A stretch of DNA of 64,000 nt from positions 4,374,501 through 4,438,500 of the forward strand of contig NZ_CP129672.1 of the NCBI RefSeq assembly GCF_030505195.1, read 5' to 3'. Source of the DNA: Comamonas testosteroni (lineage in GTDB: Bacteria; Pseudomonadota; Gammaproteobacteria; Burkholderiales; Burkholderiaceae_C). Both the position numbers and the translations under genes were made by a program. The notes below the pieces were generated by a model that was not told where the DNA came from, made no database searches, and was given only the letters and a program-made list of their open reading frames with translations. Below, piece after piece: positions 8,620 through 18,774 of the stretch (the first letter of the stretch is position 1; each line of letters begins with the position of its first letter).

Positions 8620-9251
8620 TCAGGCCGTGCGGGAGCCTCTCAGCGCTTGCGTAGCCTGAGCCAGCTCGGTGATCAGCGACCAGTTGCCACTCTCCACGGC
8701 ATTGGCGGGAACCAGCCAGGAGCCGCCCACGCAGACCACATTGGACAGCGCCAGAAACTCCGCCGCGTTGCTGGGCGAAATGCCGCCCGTGGGGCAGAAA
8801 CGCAGCTCACCGAACGGACCTTGCCAGGCCTTCAGCATCTGGATGCCTCCGGACTGCACGGCGGGGAAGAACTTGAGCTCGGTAAAGCCGTCTTCCTGAG
8901 CCATCATGATTTCGCTGCTGGTTGCGACACCGGGCAGCAGCGGCAGGTCCAGATCGCGGCAGGCCTGGCCCAGCTTGCCGGTGTAGCCAGGGCTGACGGC
9001 AAACTTTGCGCCGGCCCGAGCTGCCGCTGCGGCATCGGCCGCATTGCGCACGGTGCCCGCACCAACGATTGCTTCGGGCAGTTGTTTGGCGATGGCCTCT
9101 ATGCAGGCCAGACCCTGAGGCGTGCGCAGCGTGACCTCCAGAACCCTGATGCCGCCTGCCAGCAGTGCTTCGGCCATGGGCACTGCATGTTCCGTGCTGT
9201 GCAGCACGATGACCGGAATCACCGGTGCATCCTGCATGATGGACAATGCGG

Positions 9252-9267
<16 letters not shown>
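8620..9267 (-). CDS. eda: 2-keto-3-deoxy-6-phosphogluconate aldolase
   Basis: A 215-residue class I aldolase that splits KDPG into pyruvate and glyceraldehyde 3-phosphate, the last step of the Entner-Doudoroff route. The Schiff-base Lys is K132 in LKFFPA, and the catalytic Glu is E44 in LEVTLRTP. The ATG at 9267 is preceded by AAGGAG at suitable spacing, and the gene overlaps the edd stop by 16 bases; a TTG six bases further upstream is less likely. It is the last gene of the gluconate operon and faces the cydX terminator. Confidence 0.94.
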
Positions 9268-11099
<1,832 letters not shown>

Positions 11100-11118
11100 G
11101 ATGAAAGTCCTTGGGCAG

Positions 11119-11147
11119 CAATGCCTGTGCTTCGGGCGCAGGCATTG
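11119..11147 (-). promoter_or_regulatory. Intercistronic hairpin 1 between dctP and edd
   Basis: CAATGCCTG (11119-11127) pairs with CAGGCATTG (11139-11147). No T run follows on the minus strand, so a stabilising or processing hairpin is more likely than a terminator. Confidence 0.5.
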
Positions 11148-11162
11148 TCTTGGAATGAGTCA

Positions 11163-11185
11163 GAGCCATGCGTGGGGCATGGCTC
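11163..11185 (-). promoter_or_regulatory. Intercistronic hairpin 2 between dctP and edd
   Basis: GAGCCATGC (11163-11171) pairs with GCATGGCTC (11177-11185), 13 bases after the dctP stop on the minus strand. Together with the neighbouring hairpin it could set different mRNA levels for receptor and enzymes. Confidence 0.5.
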
Positions 11186-11198
11186 CATGGTTGCGCGC

Positions 11199-12206
11199 TT
11201 ATTTGGCGCGGGCTTGCTTGACGGCGGTCTGCACAGAGTCCCAGGTGCCTTGACCCACGGATTTGGCAATGCCGGCATTGACGGCGCCGAGCTTGTCGCG
11301 CATGCGATTTGCTTCTGCGGCCGGCAGTTCGTTGACCTGCATGCCTTTGGTCTTGATCTCGGCCAGAGCCTTGGCGGCTTCTTCGCGCGTGTCCTTGCGC
11401 TCGAATTCACGGCTCTTGATTGCAGCGTCCTGCAGCACCTTCTTCTCGGCAGGGCTCAGCGTGTCCCACCACTTCTTGCTGACCGTCACGATCCAGGGGC
11501 TGTAGACATGGTTGGAGACGGTCAGGTACTTCTGCACTTCATAGAACTTGCTGGAGAGGACCGTGTTGAAGGGGTTTTCCTGACCGTCCACGGCCTTGGT
11601 CTCCAGCGCCGTGAACAGCTCGGAGAAGGGCAGGGGAACGGCATTGGCGCCCAGGGTCTTGAAGCTGTCCAGGAAGACATTGTTCTGCATCACGCGCAGC
11701 TTCACGTCCTGCAGATCTTCCAGCTTGGTGATGGGGCGCTTGTTGTTGGTCAGATTGCGAAAGCCGTTTTCCCAATAGACCAGACCCACCATGCCTTTGG
11801 GCTCCAGGCTGGCCTTGACCTTCTCTCCCACGGGGCCATCCAGCACGGCATCGGCCTCCTTGGTGTTGGCAAACAGAAAAGGGGTGTCCCAGATCGCCAT
11901 TTCGGGCGACAGGCCCACCAGCGTGGCGGTGGAGCCGACCATCATTTCCTGGGCACCGCCGATCAGGGCCTGCTGCATCTGGGTGTCCGAGCCCAGTGAG
12001 GCGTTGCCGATGGCGCGGACCTTCATCTTGCCGCCGCTGGCCTTTTCCACTTCCTTGGCGAACATACGCACCGCACGACCCTGGTTGGAGTCTTCCACCA
12101 GGCCATAGCCGAACCGCACCAGGCGGGGTTTGAAGTCCTGCGCCTGAACGGCGCCTGCGGCCAGCAGCATTGCCGTGAGTCCTGCGACTGCAAATTTGAT
12201 ACGCAT
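11199..12206 (-). CDS. TRAP transporter substrate-binding protein (DctP family), gluconate-type
   Basis: A 335-residue periplasmic receptor with a signal peptide ending near AAGAVQAQD and a DctP fold (SDTQMQQALIGGAQEM, then LRVMQNNVFLDSFKTLGANAVPLPF). It captures an acidic solute for the DctQM permease encoded just upstream. The ligand is inferred to be gluconate because the operon also encodes gluconate kinase and the Entner-Doudoroff enzymes. The ATG at 12206 is preceded by AAGGAGA; upstream in-frame codons lack a signal peptide. Confidence 0.88.
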   Translation of the reverse strand: MRIKFAVAGLTAMLLAAGAVQAQDFKPRLVRFGYGLVEDSNQGRAVRMFAKEVEKASGGKMKVRAIGNASLGSDTQMQQALIGGAQEMMVGSTATLVGLSPEMAIWDTPFLFANTKEADAVLDGPVGEKVKASLEPKGMVGLVYWENGFRNLTNNKRPITKLEDLQDVKLRVMQNNVFLDSFKTLGANAVPLPFSELFTALETKAVDGQENPFNTVLSSKFYEVQKYLTVSNHVYSPWIVTVSKKWWDTLSPAEKKVLQDAAIKSREFERKDTREEAAKALAEIKTKGMQVNELPAAEANRMRDKLGAVNAGIAKSVGQGTWDSVQTAVKQARAK

Positions 12207-12327
12207 ACCCGTCTCCTTGCTTGTTTGGGCCTGGGCCCTTTGATGAAATTGGAACTGCCGTGATGCGCTTGATTGCAGTGCGCACCATGCTATGAATTTA
12301 AGAGCTTTCATGAATCGAATGTCGTTC

Positions 12328-13608
12328 TCAGTGCATCCATTTGAGCGGGCCCGTGATCAGCTGAGGGAAGATCACGAAGAGCACTGCCAGCAGCACATAA
12401 ACCATCAGGAAGGGATTGGTGCCCTTGATCACGGTCTCCATGCGCAGCCTGCCAACCCCGGCCACCACGTTCTGCACCGTGCCCACCGGAGGGGTGATCA
12501 GGCCGATACAGCCCACATAGATGAACATGAAGCCGAAGTACACCGGATCGATGCCGGCCTTGACGGCCAGCGGCGCGCAGACCGGACCGAAGATCAGAAT
12601 GGTCGGGGTCAGATCCATGGCGGTGCCGACCACCAGCAGGAAGAGCATCATCACGGCCATGAAGAGCATGGGCTGATCCAGCAGGCCCGAAAAGCTGTCG
12701 GCCAGCATATTGGGCAGGTCGGCGAGCGTGATCATGTAGGCGGTCACAGTGGCCGCACCGCAGAGGAACATCACCATGGCGGTGGTCTTGGAGGCGCCCA
12801 GAAAGACTTCGTAGAGCCTGCTCCAGCTCATCTCCCGATAGACGACCATGGACACGAACAGTGCGTAGACCGCAGCCACCACGGCGGCTTCGGTCGGTGT
12901 GAAGACTCCGCCCTTGAGGCCACCCAGAATGATGACCGGCATCATCATGGCCCAGAAGCTCTTGGCCAGTGCCTTGACGCGAAGACCCCAGCTCACGCGT
13001 TCACCCGAGGCCAGCTGGTATTTACGCGCGATGAACCACCAGGCGGCAATCAGAAAGCTGCCCATGAACAGGCCGGGAACCACTCCCGAGAGAAACAGCT
13101 TGCTGATGGAGGTGTTGGTGGTGACGCCGTAGATCACGAACGGCATCGAAGGCGGAATGATGGGAGCGATGATACCGCCCGAAGCCAGCAGACCGGCGCT
13201 GTAGCTGTCGGGATACTTCTGGTCGCGCATCATCGGCAGCAAAATGGTGGCCAGCGCGGCCGTGTCGGCAATGGCCGATCCGCTCATCGAGGCCAGCAGC
13301 ACGGCTGCGCCGATGGCCACATAACCCAGGCCGCCCGGAATGTGACCGACGAAGGCGCGGGCCAGATCGATGATTCGGCGCGACAGGCCGCCGGCATTCA
13401 TCAGCTCACCCGCGAGGATAAAGAAGGGCACGGCCAGCAGCGGGAAATTGTCGAACCCGGCTTGCAGATTCTGGGCGAGCAGCTGGGTGTCGAAAAAGTC
13501 CAGGTGCCACATCAGTGCGACACCGGTGAGTATCAGTGCATGGGCAATCGGCATGCCGATCACCATGCCGCCGATCAGCACGGAGAGAAAAATCAGGGTG
13601 ACGATCAT
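12328..13608 (-). CDS. TRAP transporter large permease (DctM)
   Basis: A 426-residue inner-membrane protein with about a dozen hydrophobic helices. It contains the DctM-typical GMPIAHALILTG near the N-terminus and GSAIADTAALATILLPMM, and ends in a GLITPPVGTVQNVVAGVG segment. It uses the sodium gradient to move solute handed over by the receptor. It begins 6 bases after the dctQ stop, implying tight coupling. Confidence 0.92.
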   Translation of the reverse strand: MIVTLIFLSVLIGGMVIGMPIAHALILTGVALMWHLDFFDTQLLAQNLQAGFDNFPLLAVPFFILAGELMNAGGLSRRIIDLARAFVGHIPGGLGYVAIGAAVLLASMSGSAIADTAALATILLPMMRDQKYPDSYSAGLLASGGIIAPIIPPSMPFVIYGVTTNTSISKLFLSGVVPGLFMGSFLIAAWWFIARKYQLASGERVSWGLRVKALAKSFWAMMMPVIILGGLKGGVFTPTEAAVVAAVYALFVSMVVYREMSWSRLYEVFLGASKTTAMVMFLCGAATVTAYMITLADLPNMLADSFSGLLDQPMLFMAVMMLFLLVVGTAMDLTPTILIFGPVCAPLAVKAGIDPVYFGFMFIYVGCIGLITPPVGTVQNVVAGVGRLRMETVIKGTNPFLMVYVLLAVLFVIFPQLITGPLKWMH

Positions 13609-13614
13609 GGCGTC

Positions 13615-14121
13615 TTACTCCACGCTGGTTTCAGAAGACTCGGTCGGGGTGCCGCGCAGCATGTCGCGCACCACGACCAGCAGCATGCCTACGGCAAGCA
13701 CCAGCGTCGCCGCTGCGCCCAGAGCCAGGGGATATCCCAGCACGGTGCTGTAGCTGCTCCAGCCGGCAATAACCTGCTCCCAGGAGCCCCACAGCAGCAA
13801 GGCCATGCAGGTACTGATCAGCAGCTGCGAGACCCAGAACAGAACTTTGCGGGTGATCGGGTCGACCCGCGATGTCACCATGTCGAAGCCCAGATGGGCG
13901 CCTTCAAAGGCCGCCACGATGGCACCGATGGCCACCAGCCACACAAACAGCAGGCGCGAGATCTCCTCATAGGAGACGATGCTGGTGTGGAAAACGTAGC
14001 GCAGCACCACGTTGACGAAAACGGCCACCACCATGCCGGCCAGGGCCAGCACCATCAGGCCTTCGGCCAGGCGCTTGAGCCATGGCTTGCGGCCCTGCGC
14101 CTCTTTGTGATCTTCAGACAT
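13615..14121 (-). CDS. TRAP transporter small permease (DctQ)
   Basis: A 168-residue four-helix membrane protein of the DctQ family and partner of the large permease. Visible helices include LAEGLMVLALAGMVVAVFV, LLFVWLVAIGAIVAAFEG and a C-terminal LALGAAATLVLAVGMLLVVV. The ATG at 14121 is preceded by CAGGAGA. It sits between gluconate kinase (20 bases upstream) and dctM. Confidence 0.88.
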   Translation of the reverse strand: MSEDHKEAQGRKPWLKRLAEGLMVLALAGMVVAVFVNVVLRYVFHTSIVSYEEISRLLFVWLVAIGAIVAAFEGAHLGFDMVTSRVDPITRKVLFWVSQLLISTCMALLLWGSWEQVIAGWSSYSTVLGYPLALGAAATLVLAVGMLLVVVRDMLRGTPTESSETSVE

Positions 14122-14141
14122 TGGCTGTCTCCTGCTGTTTT

Positions 14142-14678
14142 TTATGCTTGGGACTCGCGCCTTGCCCATTGCCGGGCCTTGAGCGCGATGTCGTTGAGGT
14201 TCATGGTGGCGCTGACGGTCAGAACATCGGGCTCCTGACGCGGGTCTTCCAGTGTCGTGAACTGATTGGCCACAAGGTCGGGCGAGAAGAAATGCCCGGG
14301 TCGGGTCTGGACGCGCTCCAGGGCCGTGGCGTAGTCGAGATCGAGAAACACAAAACCCAGCTGCTGGGCGCTGCGCAACTGGTCGCGGTACTTGCGCTTG
14401 AGCGCCGAGCAGGTCAGCACCAGCCCGTGTTCGGCATCTGCCTGAGCCAGTCGCTGTGCCAGGCGTTCCAGCCAGCCTTCGCGGTCGGCATCGGTCAGGG
14501 CAATGCCGGCCTGCATCTTGGCCACGCTCTGAGGGGAGTGGTAGCTGTCTCCTTCCACCAAGGCCCACCCCAGTTGACGGGCGATGGCTTCTCCTGCGCT
14601 CGATTTGCCGCAGCCGGAAACTCCCATGACGACCAGTGCCGACAGGGTGCCCTGGGGCTGGATCTTGCTTTGAATCAT
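14142..14678 (-). CDS. gntK: Gluconate kinase
   Basis: A 178-residue GntK/IdnK-type P-loop kinase that phosphorylates D-gluconate to 6-phosphogluconate. The Walker A motif GVSGCGKS is at residues 19-26, and LTCSALKRKYRDQLR is a typical gluconokinase segment. It is the promoter-proximal gene of gntK-dctQMP-edd-eda, so import, activation and breakdown of gluconate are encoded in one transcript. A palindromic operator starts 5 bases upstream of its ATG. Confidence 0.95.
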   Translation of the reverse strand: MIQSKIQPQGTLSALVVMGVSGCGKSSAGEAIARQLGWALVEGDSYHSPQSVAKMQAGIALTDADREGWLERLAQRLAQADAEHGLVLTCSALKRKYRDQLRSAQQLGFVFLDLDYATALERVQTRPGHFFSPDLVANQFTTLEDPRQEPDVLTVSATMNLNDIALKARQWARRESQA

Positions 14679-14682
14679 TTTT

Positions 14683-14696
14683 GGATAGCGCTATCC
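14683..14696. promoter_or_regulatory. LacI/GntR-type operator at gntK
   Basis: GGATAGCGCTATCC is a perfect palindrome with the central CG step usual for LacI-family operators. It lies immediately upstream of gntK, where a bound repressor would block transcription. The same 13-base core recurs at 14809. Confidence 0.8.
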
Positions 14697-14808
14697 GATA
14701 TGGTTAAAAAATGAGCAGCCTGCTGCTTTCTGCGATTGGCTTCAGACCTTGGTCGAAGGCAAGTCAGTGCTTTCATCAAGCTGCTTGTGCAGACTTCATT
14801 TCAAGTCT

Positions 14809-14822
14809 GGATAGCGCTATCA
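14809..14822. promoter_or_regulatory. LacI/GntR-type operator near the regulator gene
   Basis: GGATAGCGCTATCA shares 13 of 14 bases with the site at 14683 and lies 38 bases before the regulator start. The two sites are 126 bases apart, which could allow looping and autoregulation. Confidence 0.78.
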
Positions 14823-14860
14823 TACCCAAAAGACCTCAGGCATTTGATTAGGAGATTCCC

Positions 14861-15934
14861 TTGCCTCCCGAGACCCATACCAAGAGTGAATCCCCGGCCG
14901 GCAGCGCTTCTTCAAGGCGATCTCGTGCCAGCGGGCGTGTCACCCTCAGCGATGTGGCACAGGCTGCAGGCGTGAGCCCGATGACGGTCTCCAGAGCCTT
15001 GCGCGGAGAGCGCAGAGTGGCTGCTGCCCTGGTCGATAAAGTGCGCGAGGTTGCGGCTTCTCTGGGTTATGTGCCTGATCTGGCAGCGCGTGCACTGGCC
15101 TCGCAAAAAAGCACCCAGGTGCTGGTGCTCGTGCCGATGCTCTCCAACACCTTGTTTGTGGAGGTCCTGGAGGCTGTGCACAAGGTGCTGTTTGCCCAGG
15201 GCTATCACATGCTGATCGGCGTGACTCACTACGACCCGGTGGAAGAAGAGCAGCTGTTGCGGGCCTATCTACCCATGCGGCCTGCCGGCCTGTTGCTGAC
15301 CGGCTTTGACCACAGCGAAGAGTCGCGCAAATTATTGGCTGCCAATCCCGTGCCGCGTGTGCATCTCATGGAGTTGCGCGATCCCGGCACCGCTTCCGAT
15401 TGCTACAGCGTTGGTTTTTCTCAGATTGCAGCTGGCGCTGAAATGACCCGTCATCTTCTGGACAAGGGATACAGACGCATCGCTTTTTGCGGAGCCCAGC
15501 TAGATGCGCGTGTCATGCAGCGCCTGGAGGGCTATCGGCAGGTACTCAAACAGGCTGGTCTGTATGACCAGAGTCTGGAGATTCTCAGCCCCGAGCGCTC
15601 ATCGCTGGCGCTGGGTGCAAGGCAGTTCGAGATGCTTTTGAAGGCCCGCAACACGGTTGATGCCATCTTTTTCTGCAACGACGACATTGCACAAGGCGCG
15701 TTGCTGGAGGCCAACCGAATGGGGGTCAAGGTGCCGCAGCAGGTGGCGATCGCCGGGTTCAACGACCTGCCTGGCAGTGATCAGATGGTGCCACCTCTGA
15801 CTACCATCCATACACCCAGAGATGAAGTGGGCAGGAAAGCTGCCAGCATGCTGCTGCAATTGCTGGCAGGAGACACCGTCAGAGAGGCCCGCGTGGATCT
15901 GGGCTTCAGGCTGGTGCCCAGGGCCAGCACCTGA
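14861..15934 (+). CDS. LacI-family regulator of gluconate genes (GntR-like)
   Basis: A 357-residue LacI-type protein. The helix-turn-helix VTLSDVAQAAGVSPMTVSRAL lies at about residues 26-46, followed by a periplasmic-binding-protein-like effector domain. The TTG at 14861 is chosen because AGGAG sits 6-10 bases upstream and no ATG precedes the HTH. It is divergent from gntK with two shared-core operators in between, so repression relieved by gluconate or 6-phosphogluconate is the likely mechanism (inferred). It is not related to the GntR winged-helix family despite the E. coli gene name. Confidence 0.88.
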   Translation: MPPETHTKSESPAGSASSRRSRASGRVTLSDVAQAAGVSPMTVSRALRGERRVAAALVDKVREVAASLGYVPDLAARALASQKSTQVLVLVPMLSNTLFVEVLEAVHKVLFAQGYHMLIGVTHYDPVEEEQLLRAYLPMRPAGLLLTGFDHSEESRKLLAANPVPRVHLMELRDPGTASDCYSVGFSQIAAGAEMTRHLLDKGYRRIAFCGAQLDARVMQRLEGYRQVLKQAGLYDQSLEILSPERSSLALGARQFEMLLKARNTVDAIFFCNDDIAQGALLEANRMGVKVPQQVAIAGFNDLPGSDQMVPPLTTIHTPRDEVGRKAASMLLQLLAGDTVREARVDLGFRLVPRAST

Positions 15935-15944
15935 GTGGTCGGTG

Positions 15945-16529
15945 TCAGGCTTCCGTGCCTGACTTGCCTCGCCCGGTAATCTTGTCCTTCAGGTCCAGCA
16001 GTCGCGTCACGGCCGAGCCCATGCCCATGAGCTGCATGGCGGTCTCGGGCGACAGACGCTGCACATCGTCAAACCAGCTCATCAGCTTGTCGATGAGTTC
16101 GTGCATATCGCGCATGCGCTGCTGGGCGTAGCGTTCTTCGTCGGTGCTGGCTTCTTCCATCATGGCAGCGCGCAGCATGGATTGCGTGGGTTCGATCTCT
16201 CGGCGGCGGCGCTCTTCGGCCAGTCGCTTGAAGATTTCCCAGACATCCTCGGGTGCCTGGAAGTACTCGCGCCGGTCGCCGGGCTGGTGACGCAGCTGAA
16301 CCAACCGCCAGGCCTGCAGCTCCTTGAGTCCCATGCTCACATTGGAGCGAGAGAATTCCAGTGTGTCGGCAATCTGGTCTGCGTTCAGCGGTTCGGGCGA
16401 AATGAACAGCAGGGCATAGATCTGCCCCACGGTGCGATTGATGCCCCAGCGGCTGCCCATCTCGCCGAAATGCGAAACAAATTGTCGGCTCAGCTCCGAC
16501 AGTGGTTTGGCTTGCGTCATGGCCTCCAT
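15945..16529 (-). CDS. GbsR/MarR-type transcriptional regulator
   Basis: A winged-helix regulator of about 194 residues. The segment LNADQIADTLEFSRSNVSMG is the recognition helix region, and GINRTVGQIYALLFISPEPL matches the GbsR family rather than classical MarR. A charged helical C-terminus likely dimerises. The start at 16529 is inferred; 16520 is an equally possible ATG. It is transcribed away from the acyltransferase gene, which begins 251 bases away, so that gene is a possible target. Confidence 0.72.
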   Translation of the reverse strand: MEAMTQAKPLSELSRQFVSHFGEMGSRWGINRTVGQIYALLFISPEPLNADQIADTLEFSRSNVSMGLKELQAWRLVQLRHQPGDRREYFQAPEDVWEIFKRLAEERRRREIEPTQSMLRAAMMEEASTDEERYAQQRMRDMHELIDKLMSWFDDVQRLSPETAMQLMGMGSAVTRLLDLKDKITGRGKSGTEA

Positions 16530-16779
16530 TGTGCCTTTGCCCGGGGTTTCCAGTGGGGCAGGGAAATCAAGCCGGAGTGCAATCGCTCTGTTTTTTTCAT
16601 GCTTGGCGCATGAAGCCCCCTCAGATATGTTTCGTAAAACTTGCAACGCTGTCAGCAAACTGTTGGGAATCGGCGCAAAATCGCCATCCTGTTTTAAGTC
16701 GGCTTTTTTACGTTGCCTGTTGCCGGGCAAACTCACCCTGTCGCCGGGCAGCCCATGGGCTGCGGGCGGCCGTGATCTG

Positions 16780-17952
16780 ATGGCTCAAAGTTATAACTCC
16801 TCTCATTCCCGCAGTGCCCTGATCGACTGCACCAAAGGCCTGGCTTGTGCGGCCATCGTCTGGCATCACCTGGCTTTCTACGGTCCCATGTCCGATGTGG
16901 CTCACCCCGTCATGCCCGACCTGCTGGACTGGCTCTATGAGTACGCCCGCATGGCCGTGCAGATCTTTCTGGTGATCGGCGGCTTTCTGGCTGCTGCCAG
17001 CCTTGCTCCGCAAGGACTGGCATGGTTTGATTCGCCCTGGTCCAAGATCGGCAAGCGCTTTGTGCGCCTGGTCGTGCCTTATGCCGTGGCTCTGGTGGTG
17101 ACGATTGTGGTGTCTGCGGCGATTCGTCCCTGGTTCGACCACGAGTCCGTGTCTGCCGACCCCGGTCTATGGCAGCTCATGGCCCATGCTTTGCTGCTGC
17201 AGGGCATTGTGGGCGAGGAGTCACTGTCGGCTGGCGTCTGGTATGTTTCCATCGACTTTCAGCTGTTTGCGGGCACCGTGTTGCTGCTGGCCGGCGTACG
17301 CTGGCTGCAGCAATGGGCGCTGAAGCGCTGGGGTGATATGGCCATGAAGCGCTGGTGGCCCTGGGCCGTGACTGGCATGCAGGGGCTGGTGGTTGTGGGG
17401 ACGGCAGCTTCGTTGCTGAGCTTCAATCTGGATGCTGACCTGGATGTCTGGGCGTTTTATTTCATGGGTGCCTATGGCGTCGGCATGATGGCCTTCTGGG
17501 CAGTGGCGGCAGACAGGCGCCTGACGGCCTGGAGCTGGGGCCTGCTGATTGCTGCAATGATCATCGGCGCGCTGGTCTATGAGTGGCGCGACCGCATTTT
17601 TCTCGCCGGCGTGACTGCGATGCTGCTCATCGTCTGCATGCGTACCGAGGCCATTGCCCGCTGGCAGGGTCTAGCTCCGCTGCGTCGCCTGGGAGAGATC
17701 TCCTACTCGGTGTTCCTGATTCACTTTTCGATCTGCCTGCTGGTCAATGCGGTGGTCAACCATTTCTGGCATGGCTCGGTCACTGCTGCGGTGGTGGGCA
17801 TCCCGTTTGCCTTTGTGCTTTCACTGACCGCCGGCTACGCGCTGTACCAACTGGTGGAGCGCCATGTTTCGTCATGGAGTCAGGCCCTGCGCTGGCAGGC
17901 AGGCTTGATCGGCGCGGGTCTGCTGACCACCATGGTGGCGGGCTTGCGCTGA
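16780..17952 (+). CDS. Acyltransferase 3 family membrane protein
   Basis: A 390-residue integral membrane protein with about ten hydrophobic helices. LIDCTKGLACAAIVWHHLAFYG near the N-terminus carries the paired His common in the family, and RRLGEISYSVFLIHF near the C-terminus is a second hallmark. Members acylate sugars, glycans or peptides using cytoplasmic acyl donors; the substrate cannot be told here. The ATG at 16780 was chosen as the first Met before the conserved region; an in-frame ATG at 16627 would add 51 unconserved residues. No biosynthetic neighbours are present. Confidence 0.78.
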   Translation: MAQSYNSSHSRSALIDCTKGLACAAIVWHHLAFYGPMSDVAHPVMPDLLDWLYEYARMAVQIFLVIGGFLAAASLAPQGLAWFDSPWSKIGKRFVRLVVPYAVALVVTIVVSAAIRPWFDHESVSADPGLWQLMAHALLLQGIVGEESLSAGVWYVSIDFQLFAGTVLLLAGVRWLQQWALKRWGDMAMKRWWPWAVTGMQGLVVVGTAASLLSFNLDADLDVWAFYFMGAYGVGMMAFWAVAADRRLTAWSWGLLIAAMIIGALVYEWRDRIFLAGVTAMLLIVCMRTEAIARWQGLAPLRRLGEISYSVFLIHFSICLLVNAVVNHFWHGSVTAAVVGIPFAFVLSLTAGYALYQLVERHVSSWSQALRWQAGLIGAGLLTTMVAGLR

Positions 17953-17965
17953 GTCTGAGCCCGGC

Positions 17966-18001
17966 AACCAAAAAGCAGCTCCAGTGAGCTGCTTTTTGGT
18001 T
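17966..18001. terminator. Bidirectional terminator
   Basis: AACCAAAAAGCAGCTC pairs perfectly with GAGCTGCTTTTTGGTT around a CAGT loop. It separates the plus-strand acyltransferase from the convergent rnk-like gene. Confidence 0.93.
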
Positions 18002-18013
18002 GGGTGAGCCGGT

Positions 18014-18421
18014 TCAGCGATGGAGCTCGCCCGCGCTTTCGGGCTGGAACTCGATGGCATCCACGCGCACGGTTACCTGGCCGGTAGGGCTGGGCATCTT
18101 GAACTCATCACCCACTGACAGGCCCAGCAGGGCGATGCCTACAGGCGCAAAGATGGAAACCTTGTCGGCGCTGCCATCCATATCCTTGGGGTAGACCAGT
18201 GTCAGCGTATTGGTCTTGGCGATCTCGAGAATGGTGAAGCGCACGGTGGAGTTCATGGTCACCACGTTGGCGGGTATTTCTGCGGGGTCGAGCACATCCG
18301 CACGGTCCAGCTCCGCCTCCAGTGCATCACGGCCGGGGAACTGGCTGTTGTTCTTTTCCAGCAGCGATTCAATGCGATCCAGGTCCAAGGAGGACAGAGT
18401 GATATTGGGCTTGCGCTCCAT
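18014..18421 (-). CDS. rnk: Rnk-like regulator of nucleoside diphosphate kinase (GreA/GreB C-terminal domain)
   Basis: A 135-residue protein with an N-terminal helical segment and a C-terminal GreA/B-like FKBP fold (VSIFAPVGIALLGLSVGDEF). Rnk binds RNA polymerase and affects nucleotide pools in E. coli and Pseudomonas. The ATG at 18421 has GGGAG upstream and begins MERKPNITLSSLDLDRIE, the usual family opening. A strong hairpin followed by TTTT lies 61 bases upstream on the same strand. Confidence 0.82.
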   Translation of the reverse strand: MERKPNITLSSLDLDRIESLLEKNNSQFPGRDALEAELDRADVLDPAEIPANVVTMNSTVRFTILEIAKTNTLTLVYPKDMDGSADKVSIFAPVGIALLGLSVGDEFKMPSPTGQVTVRVDAIEFQPESAGELHR

Positions 18422-18481
18422 GTAGTAACTCCCTTGCGAGATGGTGTGGTTGGCGCTTTGGCGTTGCGCAAACGGACAAAA

Positions 18482-18506
18482 GCCCGGGCAACGGTGTTGT
18501 CCGGGC
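18482..18506 (-). promoter_or_regulatory. Hairpin in the rnk leader, attenuator-like
   Basis: An 11-bp stem (GCCCGGGCAAC with GTTGTCCGGGC, one G-T wobble, 3-base loop). On the minus strand it is followed by TTTTGT, so it may act as a weak terminator ahead of rnk. Confidence 0.5.
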
Positions 18507-18751
18507 CAAGGCATTCAGTGAAAAGCACCAACTTGGTGCGCTGAGGGAATTGTCGGCGCTGAATCGCAAACTGCCAAGCCATCTCGCACCCACTGAGTGC
18601 GGATTGACTTTGAACTTGCTCTAGCTAATGGAGCGTGCTACGCGCACGGAACAAGGGAAGCAGTCGTTTTTATCCAAATCTGGCTCAATCAACTCTCGCT
18701 GTATTGACCGGAATGCAGCCATGGTCAGTACCGATTTCTTGCAATGAATAA

Positions 18752-18767
18752 CTGTATTTATGTACAG
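18752..18767. promoter_or_regulatory. LexA (SOS) box
   Basis: CTGT-N8-ACAG with an AT-rich centre (ATTTATGT) matches the proteobacterial LexA operator at all fixed bases, flanked by AA and TT. It ends 7 bases before the ATG of the radical SAM gene, so LexA would block its expression until DNA damage. Confidence 0.85.
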
Positions 18768-18774
18768 TTGTTTT

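Larger units (their letters stand above)
18422..18774. other. Intergenic region between rnk and the radical SAM gene (353 bp)
   Basis: No gene is supported here. The stretch holds the hairpin at 18482-18506 that would lie in the rnk leader, an AT-richer part from about 18650, and the LexA box at 18752-18767. Both flanking genes are transcribed outward from it. Confidence 0.7.

Noticed and set aside
12292..14238. 648-codon frame opposite dctM and dctQ
   Set aside because: It mirrors well-supported TRAP permease genes and its product is His/Gln/Gly-rich with no domain.
18760..18774. Earlier start for the radical SAM gene at 18760
   Set aside because: That ATG lies inside the LexA box; the start at 18775 leaves the operator in the promoter where it belongs.
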